Assembly: GCA_032622095.1 (NCBI GenBank)
Contig: CP136065.1
Coordinates: forward strand, 153,703,577-153,767,576
DNA length: 64,000 bases
From: Siphonodentalium dalli
Lineage: Eukaryota > Mollusca > Scaphopoda > Gadilida > Siphonodentaliidae
Direction of reading: 5' to 3'
Both the position numbers and the translations under genes were made by a program. The notes beneath the pieces are model-generated. The model was not told the DNA's origin, ran no database searches, and saw only the letters and a program-made list of their open reading frames with translations. Shown piece after piece: positions 33,901 to 45,146 of the stretch (positions are counted from its first letter, which is position 1; each line of letters starts with the position of its first letter).

Positions 33901-34080
33901 CACGGATAGCTCAGTTGGTTTTTGGGCCAACCTCTGAACAAAACCAGCGACACGGTAGAGGGTTCGAATTCGACATAGTATCTATCAGACTTTGTGTCGC
34001 CATCTGCATTTCCAGTACCATGGGCATCATGAATCAACCACCGATGCTATGATCATTGCTCTGAGAACTATTTCAGAAGC
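33901..34080 (+). repeat. tRNA-derived SINE-like sequence
   Basis: ATAGCTCAGTTGG (A box, near 33906) and GGGTTCGAATTCG (B box, near 33960) are spaced 52 nt apart, as in a tRNA. The intervening part cannot fold as a normal anticodon arm, and no CCA-proximal stem pairs with GCACGGA. This is best read as a SINE head of a family different from copies 1-3. The extent of the tail is uncertain. Confidence 0.55.
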
Positions 34081-34384
34081 AAAAGAATCTCAGACAAAAT
34101 TTGAAAAGCATGTACTGGGCGAATTTTTAACCTCAGCTCCTCTCGTAATGTCATGACCCTGGATGACATTAGGCTGGGCACACCGTCGTATCGAGAGCCA
34201 ACTCTAAATGGGTATCCCATGTGCAACAATGTGCACACGTTAACTATCCCTATCGTGGCGAAGAAGTCACGGATTCGGCAAAAAAAAATCCTGGACAAAT
34301 TAGGCAAATTGGGTGGTGGATCTAGTCAATTCCAGTGTGCCTATGACAGCATTGGCCCCTGCACTGAAAACTCTACAGCTACAC

Positions 34385-35303
34385 CCAGTGTTGGAATATT
34401 TTGTTCATATATATCATCTTTATTTGAGAATGAGTCTGTTTGACTCTTAGTCCCCGTTAATAATATTATACATTTACAATTTCGACATCACAATAAATTG
34501 AGTAATGCTGCGTACACTGGAGTGCACTATTTCAAAGTATAATGTTCCACTATCCGATTACATGTACCTTCCAAGCGGAAATTCCAAGAAGGGTAAACTT
34601 TCTGTTTCCTTTTCAGTTCTATGCGGAGTTCATAGAGCTGTTCCATTTGCGTTTTCGTGAGATCTATATTAAAGTATATTTTTGCACTATCTGTTGTTTT
34701 ACTGTCCTTTTTATTGTATCTGAGACTGATAGCATCATGAATCATTTTGTCTCTAGTTTGTTTATTATTCAGGACTATCTTCACTGGTTGATATTTGTTC
34801 GAAGACCTGTTGCCAAGTCTGTAAAAGGACAAGACATCGCTGTCGTTAAATTTTGACCTTTCTTGTAATTCATTGCTTATAATGTGCCAGTCCTGTTCTC
34901 TTGAATATTCTTCTGTTTGTGGTAATTCGGGTATATTTGCTATCACGATGTTGTGGCTCTTTGATTCTGAAATTCCAGTTGGTTCTTTATAAGCGTTTAT
35001 GAGTGTTTTAAGTTTTTCTTCTGCATAATAGTTTCTAGCATAGTCTGTTTTTCTTGTATTTCTGTTCGCTGTTGTTCAAATAATCGTTTGTTTTTCTCTT
35101 CAAATTCTTTGATTAGTTTTTCTAATTTTCTTTTTGATGCCTCTAATTGCGTGTATGTTTCTCCCCATTCAGTAGCTTGTTTTTCTTCACATCTATTTAC
35201 TCTTGTTTCTAGTTTCAACATATTTGACTCTATTTTCTGTAATCTCTTTTCCATTTCTGAAGTGTGTTTTTCCATTTTTTATCAATGCGCTGATCCACTT
35301 TAA
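34385..35303 (-). pseudogene. LINE ORF1 remnant plus 3' tail
   Basis: Reading on the minus strand, residues from 35275 begin MEKHTSEMEKRLQKIE and form a long coiled coil (to about 35000). After a frameshift, LINAYKEPTGISESKSHNIV leads into IANIPELPQTEEYS and a domain with FYRLGNRSSNKYQPVKIVL, NKQTRDKMI and DLTKTQMEQLYELR (to 34527). A coiled coil followed by an RRM-like domain with R-LG-R, PxKI, TRDK and LTxxQ is how L1-type ORF1 RNA-binding proteins look. After the stop come about 80 nt and a stem-loop AAGAGTCAAACAGACTCATT, then AAATAAAG. No ORF2 lies between. About 250 residues, one frameshift, dead. Confidence 0.65.
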
Positions 35304-36130
35304 TTTTGATACATGTACACGCATCAAATTTGTCAATATTTGCTATTACTTTTTCATTTGTCCTCCTCCTAGGTTTTCATGAACCAATCAGAAACGATAG
35401 AAATGGTGAAACAGCCGGCGGTGGTGTTACTATGTATTTGTTTTATCACATTATCTGTATAGTGTGCTCTGGTGGGTCGACTCGTCACTTCTCAATGGAA
35501 TTTTAATTGAAATGAAATTTAATAATTTCCAATCAAGGGCCAATCATTCTCCGTGTCACTGGGCCACTCTCCATGCAATTAAGTCATTGTTTCATCATAT
35601 TCCATCATATAATGCTAAAGTATACGCTTCTAATCAATTATTCTAATATTAATTAACATTACAAGTAGGTTGACTGTTTTTCTTGCATTTTCACATTTCC
35701 TCCACGTGGGCCGCGATGCGTTTCGATTTGATTTTGATTTTTTCATGGTTCTTAAATAGTATATGTTATAAATATCAAAGTTGTGTAACTAAAATATATA
35801 TGGTACTTCGCTTCACTCCCCTCTTTCGTTTTGTCTGATGCACGGTATGCAATACCAATTAACTTGACAAACGTTCTTCCTTCCTGCACTCTATCTCTCT
35901 ACCCCCTCCTTGAACAATATTTTTTCGGATCTAACATGTTATCCCCGTCTGCTAAATTTACCCTATATCTACTCTGATACCAAGGGTACTAGTAAACTTC
36001 CTACTCTGAGGAAAAGACTTGATAAAAGCCTTTTAGGCTTGTTGTCTAATCCCCGTTTTGAATATTGTTATTAATTATGTCAATTTGTTTGTATGTCTTA
36101 CATGTTCTGTTCGAAATTAAATATTGTTTA
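35304..36130. other. no gene seen
   Basis: Frames of 60-66 residues lack domains. Around 36000-36120, CTTGATAAAAGCCTTTTAGG...AATATTGTT...CTGTTCGAAATTAAATATTG has the look of a LINE 3' tail but cannot be assigned. Confidence 0.35.
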
Positions 36131-36490
36131 CACCAAATATAATAAAAGTGCAGACCCAAATAATAGTGCAGGGGGAACTCTGAGCAAAAACATAACAAAT
36201 TATTTTTAGAGTAGGTCAAGTATTATAAGAAATCAACAATGTATGTGTCATGTGGTGTTTTATTCAATATTTAAATATTCACATGTATGCCATATACTTG
36301 AATATGTACATGCATAAAGCTATAATCTCATGATTTTGATATCAGAATCATATAGAAATCTTGAGTTTGCGGTGATTTCAATTTTCATAGCTTTCAAAAT
36401 TAATAAATGTGCAGACCCAAATAAGCACTCTACAGGGTGGAAGTTACCCACGAAAATAATAAATGTGCATGCATGTTTATTTGGAGCCCA
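36130..36490 (+). repeat. family J repeat, two units
   Basis: ATAAAAGTGCAGACCCAAAT and, 260 bp later, AATAAATGTGCAGACCCAAA, each followed by ATAG/AAGCACT...CAGGG. Related snippets lie at 31315, 54375 and 57118, several with G runs. Confidence 0.5.
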
Positions 36491-36602
36491 AGAGTAGTGT
36501 TTTTATTGTTTGCTTTATTGTTTTAAAGTGCTAATATTTCATTTGGTTTTAACTTTCATGACTTAATACAAAATTATTTTAATGAAATGATTAATAATAC
36601 AT

Positions 36603-36742
36603 CTGAAGGTCCCAGTTAGCCAAGGTCCCAGTTAACCAAGGTCCCATTTAGCCAAAAGGTCCCAGTTAGCCAAGGTCCCAGTCATCCAGACTTGAGGTCC
36701 CAGTTAGCCAAGGTCCCAGTTAGCCAAGGTCCCAGTTAGCTG
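36603..36742 (+). repeat. 16-bp tandem array GGTCCCAGTTAGCCAA
   Basis: About eight units, some with small variants (AGTTAACC, ATTTAGCC, AGTCATCC), spaced 16 bp or a little more. The unit matches, in inverted orientation, the array at 39193-39302 at 12 of 16 positions. Confidence 0.85.
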
Positions 36743-36757
36743 GCTACCGATATTGCA

Positions 36758-38306
36758 CCTATGCCATGTCCAGGTAAATAGCTCATTTGAGCTCACATAG
36801 CTAAATCGAGCTAAATTTTTAATGTGATTTAAGTCCATTTCCTCAGTTCAACGTGTGCATCAAATTATCGCATTGCGAATTTATTTCTACTGGACCAACC
36901 TAGTCAGGGAAGGATCCAGGGCTCTTTTGATACCTGTTACAGGTTTGGGCGCCCAAACTCTGGTGGCCTAAATGTCCCCAAATTGCAAGTGAATAGTTTT
37001 ATTAAAGCTGAATTTTCTATATTTTTAAGGAAATCTTCTATTATAATTCAACAACATGCAATGCAAATCATCAATATACAGTTGATATAGAGCCTTTATT
37101 TGCTTAATCAAGTGTCCAGTGAGAAATATTTTAACCCTTTCATGACTGGGGCTTCTTGAAATTTTGCAAAAATCCTGTGCCAATGCATTCTCTTATATAA
37201 ATGAGAGTCTCCCATCTAAGGAGCCTCGCATATACATGTATAAGATAACACATTGGCCTTTATCTTGACCTTGTAAGCCAGTGCATTTTCTTATGTGGGA
37301 TCTTTAATGCTGCACCTAAGGGAGGGGGCAACCCCCTCCCATACCTACCCCCATCTCGGGCCTTACGGCCCTCGGGATATGCCTTCGGCATATCATGGTC
37401 CCAAAACAGGTGTCCACAAAAAATCCCTGGATCCATCCCTGAACCTAGTATTGAGCTTCACAAATACATCGTGTGCTCATCTACTCACAACAGTCTTGAT
37501 ATCTTTTACGTGACATTTGCTTAAGGATTTATCCATAATATGTTTTCATTAAAATTCGTGAGAGAAAATAGTTTTAAATTGACTGTTCAGTCGGCAAATC
37601 GTGCTGTGTCAGATTCGCTCCGCTATGTCTAAGCTTATCCTAAAATAAAATGAAACAAACGTTCTGATTGGCTGCTCAAAACAGGCTCCATCTATGTGTT
37701 TATAAGCATGATTTCACTGGTTGGAAGATACGGAAAGCCACGCGCTTTTACCACATCGATCGACACAATAGAAGACACAGTAAACGATGCGTAAAATATG
37801 AATGTACTGACCACTCGCGCTTCCGTATTTTGTCGTCTCTTAATGGCAGATCAGTGTACGTTCGGCAAACGATTTATCGTAAATCTATGCCCGTGGTTTA
37901 TCCAGTCAGACAAGTCATTGTAACCTTGTGTCCTTAACCTTCAGAAATATATTTCAGGTATTTAATATGCAGAAGCGGCAGTTTTATAAACACAATTCGT
38001 AAGTTCAAAAAGAAGTTTAATCATTCTCCTACAAGTGTTAATCAAATTGCCTTTGATCACGCCACTGCTGTTTTAATTACTTGTACAGAAGGAGTTTCTG
38101 TGAAGCTGTGTTTCTGTGAGTTTCTGTGAAGCTGTGGGGTCTACATGTACATGTAACTAATGTCATGAATGTAAATTCGCAATGCGATAATTTGATGCAT
38201 GTGTTGAACTGAGGAAATTACCTTAAATCACATTAAAAATTTAGCTCGATTTAGCTATCTATGTGAGCTCAAATGAGCTATTTAGCTCATTTGGCACCTG
38301 TGCCCG
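36758..38306. mobile_element. 1.5-kb element with about 120-bp inverted repeats
   Basis: AAATAGCTCATTTGAGCTCA, TAGCTAAATCGAGCTAAATT and TTCAACGTGTGCATCAAATT on the left recur inverted on the right (AATTTGATGCATGTGTTGAA, TTTAGCTCGATTTAGCTA, TGAGCTCAAATGAGCTATTT). The outermost bases GCACCTATGCC / GGCACCTGTGC are approximate. A family B fragment (37135-37318) lies inside. The 89-residue frame at 37668 shows no domain. Confidence 0.6.
37135..37318. mobile_element. family B MITE copy 5, right end lost
   Basis: CCCTTTCATGACTGGGGCTT after TTAA (37131-37134), then GTGCCAATGCATTCTCTTAT and TTTAATGCTGCACC. It breaks before the right terminus. Confidence 0.65.
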
Positions 38307-38656
38307 ACCTGATGAGTGATGTCAGAATGACGGTGATGACCATTGTGACCTGGCCAAGTTTGCATTTCCATCATTCTAATTTATAGTGTTGATGTGCTAA
38401 GCACCTTACCGACTGAGACACGGCGGGTCCCTGGGTCAGAGATGATAATAAGACTCATGACTGACAATGACATGAGTCTGAGACGGATCAGCTGATGAAA
38501 ATAAGAAGACCGAAAGTCTGCTGGCGCTGCAGACAAGACTTCAAATTCAAAGCAGAATGTTGGGGCTGGTGCTCGATTGACGGATGATCAAGTTTTCGAT
38601 GCAACTGAATATAAGTTACATCGGTTAGAACAATGTTCAAACTTCATAAATCTCAC

Positions 38657-38837
38657 CTGAGTAGCATTATAATCACCAGTACAACGCTGTTGTACTAAAA
38701 ATAGCAAATATGTTGATTGCGATGTAAAAATGCTAACAGTTTTACTTCCGTGAAAAAAGTACCCATCCAAAGTACGTTGTGCCTTTGTGAAAACAGGACC
38801 ACCCGCCCGTGAGAGAACACGTTCATTGATTGTAGAC
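38657..38837 (-). CDS. candidate exon, unidentified (possibly transposon-borne)
   Basis: On the minus strand, the acceptor TTCCCTTGTAG is followed by 181 nt with one long open frame (60 codons after one carried base). It ends GCTACTCAG before GTGAGA, a consensus donor. The peptide includes INERVLSRAGGPVF, GYFFHGSKTV and QQRCTGDYNAT. The GGP...GY.F...C..Y.AT layout vaguely recalls FLYWCH zinc fingers of MULE transposases, but the tryptophan is absent and I cannot assign it. It sits between the inverted 16-bp arrays, so it may belong to that element. Start phase 2, end phase 0. Confidence 0.35.
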
Positions 38838-39192
38838 CTACAAGGGAAGACATCACCAATGAACAAAAAATAACTAAAAGTCAATAAAATCCAACAATAA
38901 CCGTATAAATGGGCAATATCTCTAATTTAAACCCATAGTCAATTTTAACATACATACATGTACCTTTATCTGGATTAACGTACTTGATACATAGATGTGA
39001 TTCACCGACCTGTTGGCATACGACCTACACATCCTGGAACTATTACACAATCATGAAATTTGTATTTATCCACCGCTCACTACATATTTGGCCAACATAA
39101 AGCCTGCCTAATAATTAAACGTTACGTTTATTACGTCAATGTAGCTTTATTAGGCCAACGTAGCTTTATCAGGTTAGTACTACTTTCGATTG

Positions 39193-39302
39193 TCAGACGA
39201 TTGGGACCTTGGACGATTGGGACCTCGGACGAATATTGGGACCTTGGACGATTGGGACCTCGGACGATTGGGACCTTGAGTCAGGACGATTGGGACCTTG
39301 AG
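39193..39302 (+). repeat. 16-bp tandem array GACGATTGGGACCTTG
   Basis: About six units with CTT/CTC variants and two small insertions. Read on the other strand the unit is GGTCCCAATCGTCCAA, related to the array at 36603-36742. Confidence 0.85.
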
Positions 39303-40179
39303 TAATTGATTTCTTCAGTTATATATAAGAAATTATAAGTACGGTATATTAGTTTAAAATCAAATTTTATTTATGTAACGGAATTAACAAATATAATAAT
39401 GATATAATACAAAACAATAATAACGATGGTATTTGGTTATCTCATTGGTCGTTGAACTGGTGGATAGCATACATCTTACTGGTCGCTTGATCTCTCATTC
39501 TGCCGAACGGGTGCATATAGTTTCGAAATTTCTTTCAGCAGTGATGACGATGAAATTTCTTTCGAGTCGTAACTATAACTCCACGGATGTCCGGCTAACT
39601 CAATTATTATTCACGAGATAGTTCCATGGAATCATATACATTTATCTCAAGGTTCAAATAACATTATATATAAAGTCTACGCCTTTCTTTCCATCTCAAC
39701 CAACTCGTAGCTTAGTCATCATTTTGGGCTGGTGCTCTCTTAGTTAACATTAGGTGCTGGGAGTAATAAAGTTCAATACATTACTTTATATCTCTATCTA
39801 TATTTTCATCAATAAACTCATCATCACATTCTCAACTCCAACAATACTTTATCATCAATCTTTGTAGATATGTATAGATGTAGATATGTAGACTCTACAA
39901 ACATAAATAAACAAGTCCTAATTTCTCGATTAAGGGAAGAGGTATACCTCCCAACATACAGACATAATACACCCTTACACAATCATACTACTAGTTATAT
40001 AGAATAACCTATACAAACATAAGGGGATATATTAATGCTCCTGTCAGAGACTTTCTACAAACTACTACTACTTGAAGTTTCACAAACACAAAGTATAGAT
40101 GAATATGTTATAACTATAAATATGCAATTAAATGAGAATTAATTATAGTTTACCATATTATAAAGTGAACTATCCATAA
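39303..40179. other. no gene seen
   Basis: Very AT-rich. It would be the 3' part or flank of the broken MULE on the minus strand. No SWIM-type CxCx(n)CxH segment was found. Confidence 0.4.
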
Positions 40180-40590
40180 TTATAAAACGGACATATTCCA
40201 ATTATGGAGAACCACAAGTGGATCTCTATTGACGACAATAGGAAATCCCAATTGCTGGTAATGCTTCCAGAGGGCTTGGTTAAAATGGAAAGCACACCCA
40301 TGTATGGTCGGGTTGACGAATACGCTTCTTAGGGCCTGCCACATTGCCGCCTCAAAGTCCACGACGAAAGATGTTACGTTGGTGTTTTCCATGTGACTCA
40401 GCACAGCCTGTATGACCTTCTTGTAATCTTGCTTTGTTCTTCTGGACATCAAAACTGTCGATGATCTGGAAATTACCCTGTGACGATTGCCTGGTACTTT
40501 CAAGTGGTGGCGGAAGATCGGTGGTAACGGTTGATTCTAAATGGTGGTGGAGACGTGTTGAATGGAACTGACATCTGGTTGGTTGGTACC
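40180..40590 (-). pseudogene. MULE transposase domain exon, internally deleted
   Basis: On the minus strand an acceptor (TGTATTTTACAG) opens an exon at 40590. One frame reads PTRCQFHSTRL...DLPPPLESTRQSSQGNFQII. The other frame takes over with VLMSRRTKQDYKKVIQAVL, SFVVDFEAAMWQALRSVF and GCAFHFNQALWKHYQQLGF. The motif (V)DFExAMWxA...GCxFHfxQAxW is the core of MULE transposases, where the DFE aspartate is catalytic. The upstream catalytic region expected before VLMSRR is missing and the frame changes at that joint, which points to an internal deletion. Confidence 0.75.
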
Positions 40591-40802
40591 CTGTAAAATA
40601 CATATTAATTGGATTTTAGTCTCTAACAGATCTAGAACGGGAAACGGAATATAACGGAAAATAAAACGCTCTTTATCTAACATGATCCATGAATTCTCAG
40701 TTTCGAAATTGTAAATTGAAAGTTTTTACATTATTATACTTCTGTTTTTGTTTAAAGGTGTTGCATGCATATATAAATGAAGATTAAAAAAATATATATA
40801 AC

Positions 40803-40937
40803 TGTTTGGTTTTACAAGATGAACATGACCAGTCGATATCTGAACGCTCTTTCACTGCTTGTCTGTAAACTTCTCTGCTGACACCAGTCTGACACTTACG
40901 ATGTTGCCAACGAGAACAGCCAAAATTACTGACCTCA
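40803..40937 (-). pseudogene. Cys-rich zinc-finger exon upstream of the MULE domain
   Basis: Minus-strand sequence after TTTTTTCCCCAG reads NFGCSRWQHRKCQTGVSREV then YRQAVKERSDIDWSCSSCK. The WQHRKCxTGV and WxCxxC pattern resembles a PHD-like finger found at the N-terminus of some animal MULE-derived proteins. It lies 5' of the transposase exon on the same strand, in the order expected. The first cysteine pair would come from an upstream exon that I did not find. Confidence 0.5.
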
Positions 40938-41224
40938 TCTTATCTGGGGAAAAAATAAAAAATGCAATAATGCATTATATGCTTGAAAATTGCGCAGGTA
41001 AATTGGGACGTCAAGCAACCTAAATGACGTCATTGTGATTTTGGGACGTTTTTATCGTCCATAATTCACCGCAATTGATACAAAATTCGTAAATGGATAT
41101 ATGTTGAAAATGTTCTTGTAGTTTGATTTTCAAACAATTTATTGGGGGAAATTTATTGTTTTTGGACCAATATTTGCATACTTTCCTACTTTTTGTCAAA
41201 TTTTTTGACTGAAATGGCCATCAG

Positions 41225-42056
41225 TTCCAACCTTATGGGGGTGTCAGGTTGGAAATTTCCAATACTTGGAAAGCTTGTGCCCTGGTCCCTCCCCCGTGGC
41301 CAGTCAAAACTTGCTAGTTAATTTAAGAAAACAATATTGTCCTACATTTGGTCAACATTGTTATTGGAATTATCATCAGTTGGAAATTTTCCAACCTATG
41401 TGGAGGTGTCGGTTTGAAATTTTCAACTCTAGGAAGGCTTGGGGCTATAGTCTAGATGCATAGGAGTTTGCGATTTTCTTGTTCAGATTTCCAAATTTTG
41501 CAAATTTCCATGGTCGGCCCGGTGTGTCATGGTTCCTCCCCTGTGGCCAATAAAAAATGCTAATTAGTTTAAGAAAACAATATTTTACTACATTTGGTCA
41601 AAATTATGAACTGAAATGGTCATCAGCTGGAGAATTTCCAACCTAAGGTGAGTATGATGTTTGAAATTTCCAACACTATAGGAAAGCTTGAGGCCATGCA
41701 GTTTAGGTGCTAGGATTTTGCGATTTCTTGTTTATTTTTCAAAATTTTCTCATGAAACAACAATGGTCGGCCCGGTGTGTATTGGTCGTAGCCGTGTGCC
41801 TTTGTCTGGAGTTGGACCACTAGAATGATGTTAGGATTTATGCAATTTTCAGGTTCAAATATCTGAATGTTCAGATCATACCGGGTATATAGAACCATGG
41901 TCTATGAATATATAGGTTATTAGGCCTGAGCTCCGAGGTGCAAGGGGGTGCAAATGGAATTATGCAAAACTGGATTAAAGGGGGTGGTGCAGTTGGAATT
42001 CCCCAAAGTGGACACCCCCCCCCCCCACCAACGGAGACCATTTAGCCACTTCCCTG
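41225..42056 (+). mobile_element. family L repeat, longer copy
   Basis: Repeated internally (AACAATATTTTACTACATTTGG / AATATTGTCCTACATTTGGT; GGTTGGAAATTTCC twice) and matching 5310-5965. It ends CATTTAGCCACTTCCCTG, a decayed form of the CTAGCCACATCCCTG terminus. A C run sits at the place of the G/C tract of the other copies. Confidence 0.6.
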
Positions 42057-42059
42057 AAC

Positions 42060-42985
42060 TTATCAATGAGGGTCGCATGGTAGATCACGATGCCATGTGT
42101 TCAGCCTTCATATACCACTCGAGAGAATCACTGCATTCTTACAAACGATAGGCAAATGAATATATCTAGCTTACAATAAGATTGCTATGTAATTTAACCA
42201 TTTTGAACTCGGTGTAGTCTTACCAGTTTTTGAATGTGATTCTTTTACGCCCGTTGTGTGATTCCGTCACGGAGAACAAACTGAGTTTGCTAGTAATACA
42301 CAACAAGCGCGCGACAAAGCGGTTTCTTTGTTCAAGGATATAATGTTTCAACTTTGCTAATTGAGATATTCTCAGCTTGTCTGAACGAGCAGGGTTTTGT
42401 CATACTACGGACCAAACCTCATATAAAGTGAAATTCGGTAAAATTCGGTAATTCCACCACGCTGGAATTCATGCCAGGGGCTAACCAAAGGAGATAATTC
42501 CAGAACTGAACTGAACCGATTCTATGAAAAGTTTTTTTGTAACATCTTATAAGCATAGCTATGTTCACCATTTCAAGAGAAAGAATTAACATTTATTTTA
42601 TTACTTAACTACATGTGTAGCAGCACCGGTGCGGGATTTCGGCAATACAAATAGTATTTTCAGTACTTGACCAACACCCCCGATTCCGCGATGGCCCCAA
42701 AATCATGGATTTCTAAATGTTATCAATTTTGGTATCGATCAACAGCACTGACTCTAACATCGTATATCTAAATTGCAACTTTGAAAACAATGATATGTTA
42801 TATACCTCCTTTTGAATTAAGCCATCTATATATTTCCACCTAAATTTCTAAAGCAAATTTGTGAATTGTTGGTGTCATATATAGGCTACACCAGTCCTGA
42901 CTCTGACTATTTATCTCAAAATTAAAGTGATGTCTATAGGTATATAACATATCATAATGGCGAAGGCACTGGCTCAGTATGATGT
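42060..42985. other. no gene seen
   Basis: No splice-bounded open segment or known repeat. AGTGAAATTCGGTAAAATTC is a small local duplication. Confidence 0.35.
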
Positions 42986-42988
42986 TTT

Positions 42989-43034
42989 CATCATCATCAT
43001 CATCCACCACCATCATCATCATCATCATCATCAA
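42989..43034 (+). repeat. CAT/CAC trinucleotide microsatellite
   Basis: About fifteen units. It reads as poly-histidine or poly-isoleucine on plus and poly-methionine on minus, which explains the two 64-69 residue frames there. Confidence 0.9.
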
Positions 43035-43086
43035 TACTTCAGGACCAATTTTTCGATTTATCGTCTCGGTGATAATTTATCATTAT

Positions 43087-43550
43087 TTTTAATTTTCGAA
43101 TCACCGATTATTTGTTACAGTGCCTTGATATACAGTTTTAATAACAATCTGTGCCACAAAATATGATTAAAATACTATAATTCATCACCATTTGGAACGT
43201 CTGTGTCTCAGGAGGTGCCTTTAGTGTAATAGAAAATAGCTGAAATCATAAAATTATTTTCCCCTGTTATGGCTCCCAGAATGCAACATAATTCAAACTA
43301 TAGTTTATTTTCAATGGAAGGGGAATAACTCTATATCTTAATATATAGAGTTATTCCCCTTCCATTGAGAATAATATACTTTGTGCAGAAACTTGAGCAC
43401 ATAACAGACATCGATATCTCAACAAAAACGACATACTCACAGTTTATTACATCGAATAAGTTGAAAATACAATATTTTGGGGCTTCCTCTATCAAATGGT
43501 ATATTTATAATATGGCAATGTGATTTGGGGGTTCGAAAATTAAGTGGGCT
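43087..43550. mobile_element. family E TTAA element, left end lost
   Basis: TAATTTTCGAATCACCGATT, TGATATACAGTTTTAATAAC and CTATAATTCATCACCATTTG match 28179-28628. The right end CGAAAATTAAGTGGGCT is followed by TTAA (43551-43554). It contains a near-perfect palindrome (AATGGAAGGGGAATAACTCT and reverse, about 43312-43370) absent from the other copy. Confidence 0.7.
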
Positions 43551-43559
43551 TTAACTATT

Positions 43560-45146
43560 CAAAAATATTGGGAGCTATCAGAAGCTATTAAATAAAACTC
43601 GCGTGGAAAGGCGCAGACGGTTATCTCATAACATATCGCGTTTCCAGGATATCTCTTGAAAAACGTACGAAGACAACACTTTTCGCACTAGTTAATTATG
43701 TTAGTTACAGGCATAATGCATTGGTTTACAGTTCCGCTCAATGTGGTCTTCTCCGTGCTATTAATCACACCATTCAGAAGCCACAATGCGGCTTCTGAGT
43801 TATTGTATATTTAAGGAGTCTATAATCTTATTTATGATTTTTCCCCAAATTCAAAATTCCGAAATCGAAATAAGCCTGTTGAATCCTTGTCAAGAAACGC
43901 ACGCATATCTTTCGTCCTATGGATGGGTACTGCGATTTTTAGAAAACACGTGATCTCTCGCGAGAAAGTCACGTGCGGTCTTTCCAAAGAAAATATTCAC
44001 GTAGGTCGCACGCTTTTTTATAAACATCGATCTTCAATCTGTGAACATCCTTGTCCATTAATACTGAAATTGGACACAATCTTGTTTACAATATATTTAT
44101 AATGTGAAATAAATATGTGTGAAATAAAAACGTCTAATTTATTTAGCATAAACGTGGAACATTGGTTTGATTTCCTCGTGCGAACTTTTCGTAGTCTTCG
44201 CTTCGATTGAAGGGGTTACCAAACAAAAGTTTTGAAGCTGGAGATCTGAGGGTATTAATGACTAATGTTATTGGTAAAATCCGACATTTTTCTCCCATGT
44301 AAACGGATGATACCGAAATACCCAGTTCTAGTCCTGTATACAGAGTGAATCGGGACGATGATATTGATAACTCTAGATACCCCCCCCCTCTCCCGCATAA
44401 TTCCCAATGATGGTAATGGCCAGAACCCGGCAGTTACCCAAAAGTTCGGTCATTGAGTCTCCACATAGCAGTGGCTGGGCCGCTTTGACTGACTTGCAAT
44501 TGTCAGATTGCTCGCTGTTTCAAAACCATGCCATGTTGAGCAAGGTTGCTCGTACTGCGTCGGCTTCGCATCACTCATGCGTTGAAAAGAGTACCAGTCG
44601 GCTTGTCATACTGATGACTATCGGAGCATGTTCTGATCAAACTAGAGCAACGGCTGCCGTCGGTTCATTGGTTGGCTTGTACAAATGACTGGGGTAATAT
44701 TGTACCAAGCGTGCAGGGTACCCGCGACTCGTTGAAAACCCTGGAATTAGAAAATGAGTTTGCAAGGACCCTTGATAACCCTGGAATTCTCAACCCCTCT
44801 TTGAAAACCCTGGAAAAATCCAATTCTCGCCGATCGCATAATGAAGTTAAATCAATATAACTCGCGGTACTCCGTAATTCGGAACCAAGAAGAGTAACAC
44901 TTCGGTAATTTCCGCTGGGTTCCGTCTGTTTACGTCGGTTCATTTAGACTTGTGCATGCTGATGTAAGCGGCTCTCTGATTGGTTGTCACTACTTCGGTT
45001 CTCTATTTTCCACTAATCATGTCGCGCATACCATAGAAGATGTGTTACTGTAGGAATATGTGATGCGGCCGGGGAAAACCCTGCGCTATTTTTCACTTTT
45101 GTAGATAGCATATTTTTCTTGGCATTTTCAAGACTGTTTACATTTA
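43560..45146. other. gene-free region with a short GAAAACCCTGG repeat
   Basis: GAAAACCCTGGAATT or variants occur at about 44733, 44779 and 44803, and related sequence (GAAAACCCTTGAAATT) at 47871. No exon call. The 93-residue frame at 44407 shows no domain. Confidence 0.4.

Noticed and set aside
33901-33975. tRNA gene on the plus strand
   Set aside because: A and B boxes are present, but the acceptor stem does not pair and the anticodon region is not tRNA-like. A SINE head explains it better.
32891-34052. overlapping 80-107 residue frames rich in Gly, Arg and Pro
   Set aside because: They lie over the CCGGTCC arrays of the hAT element and are compositional artefacts on both strands.
36603-36742. 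CRISPR-like array
   Set aside because: Direct tandem 16-bp repeats without spacers in a eukaryotic genome. Not CRISPR.
42840-43166. poly-Met/Asp and poly-His/Ile frames
   Set aside because: Produced by the CAT/CAC microsatellite.
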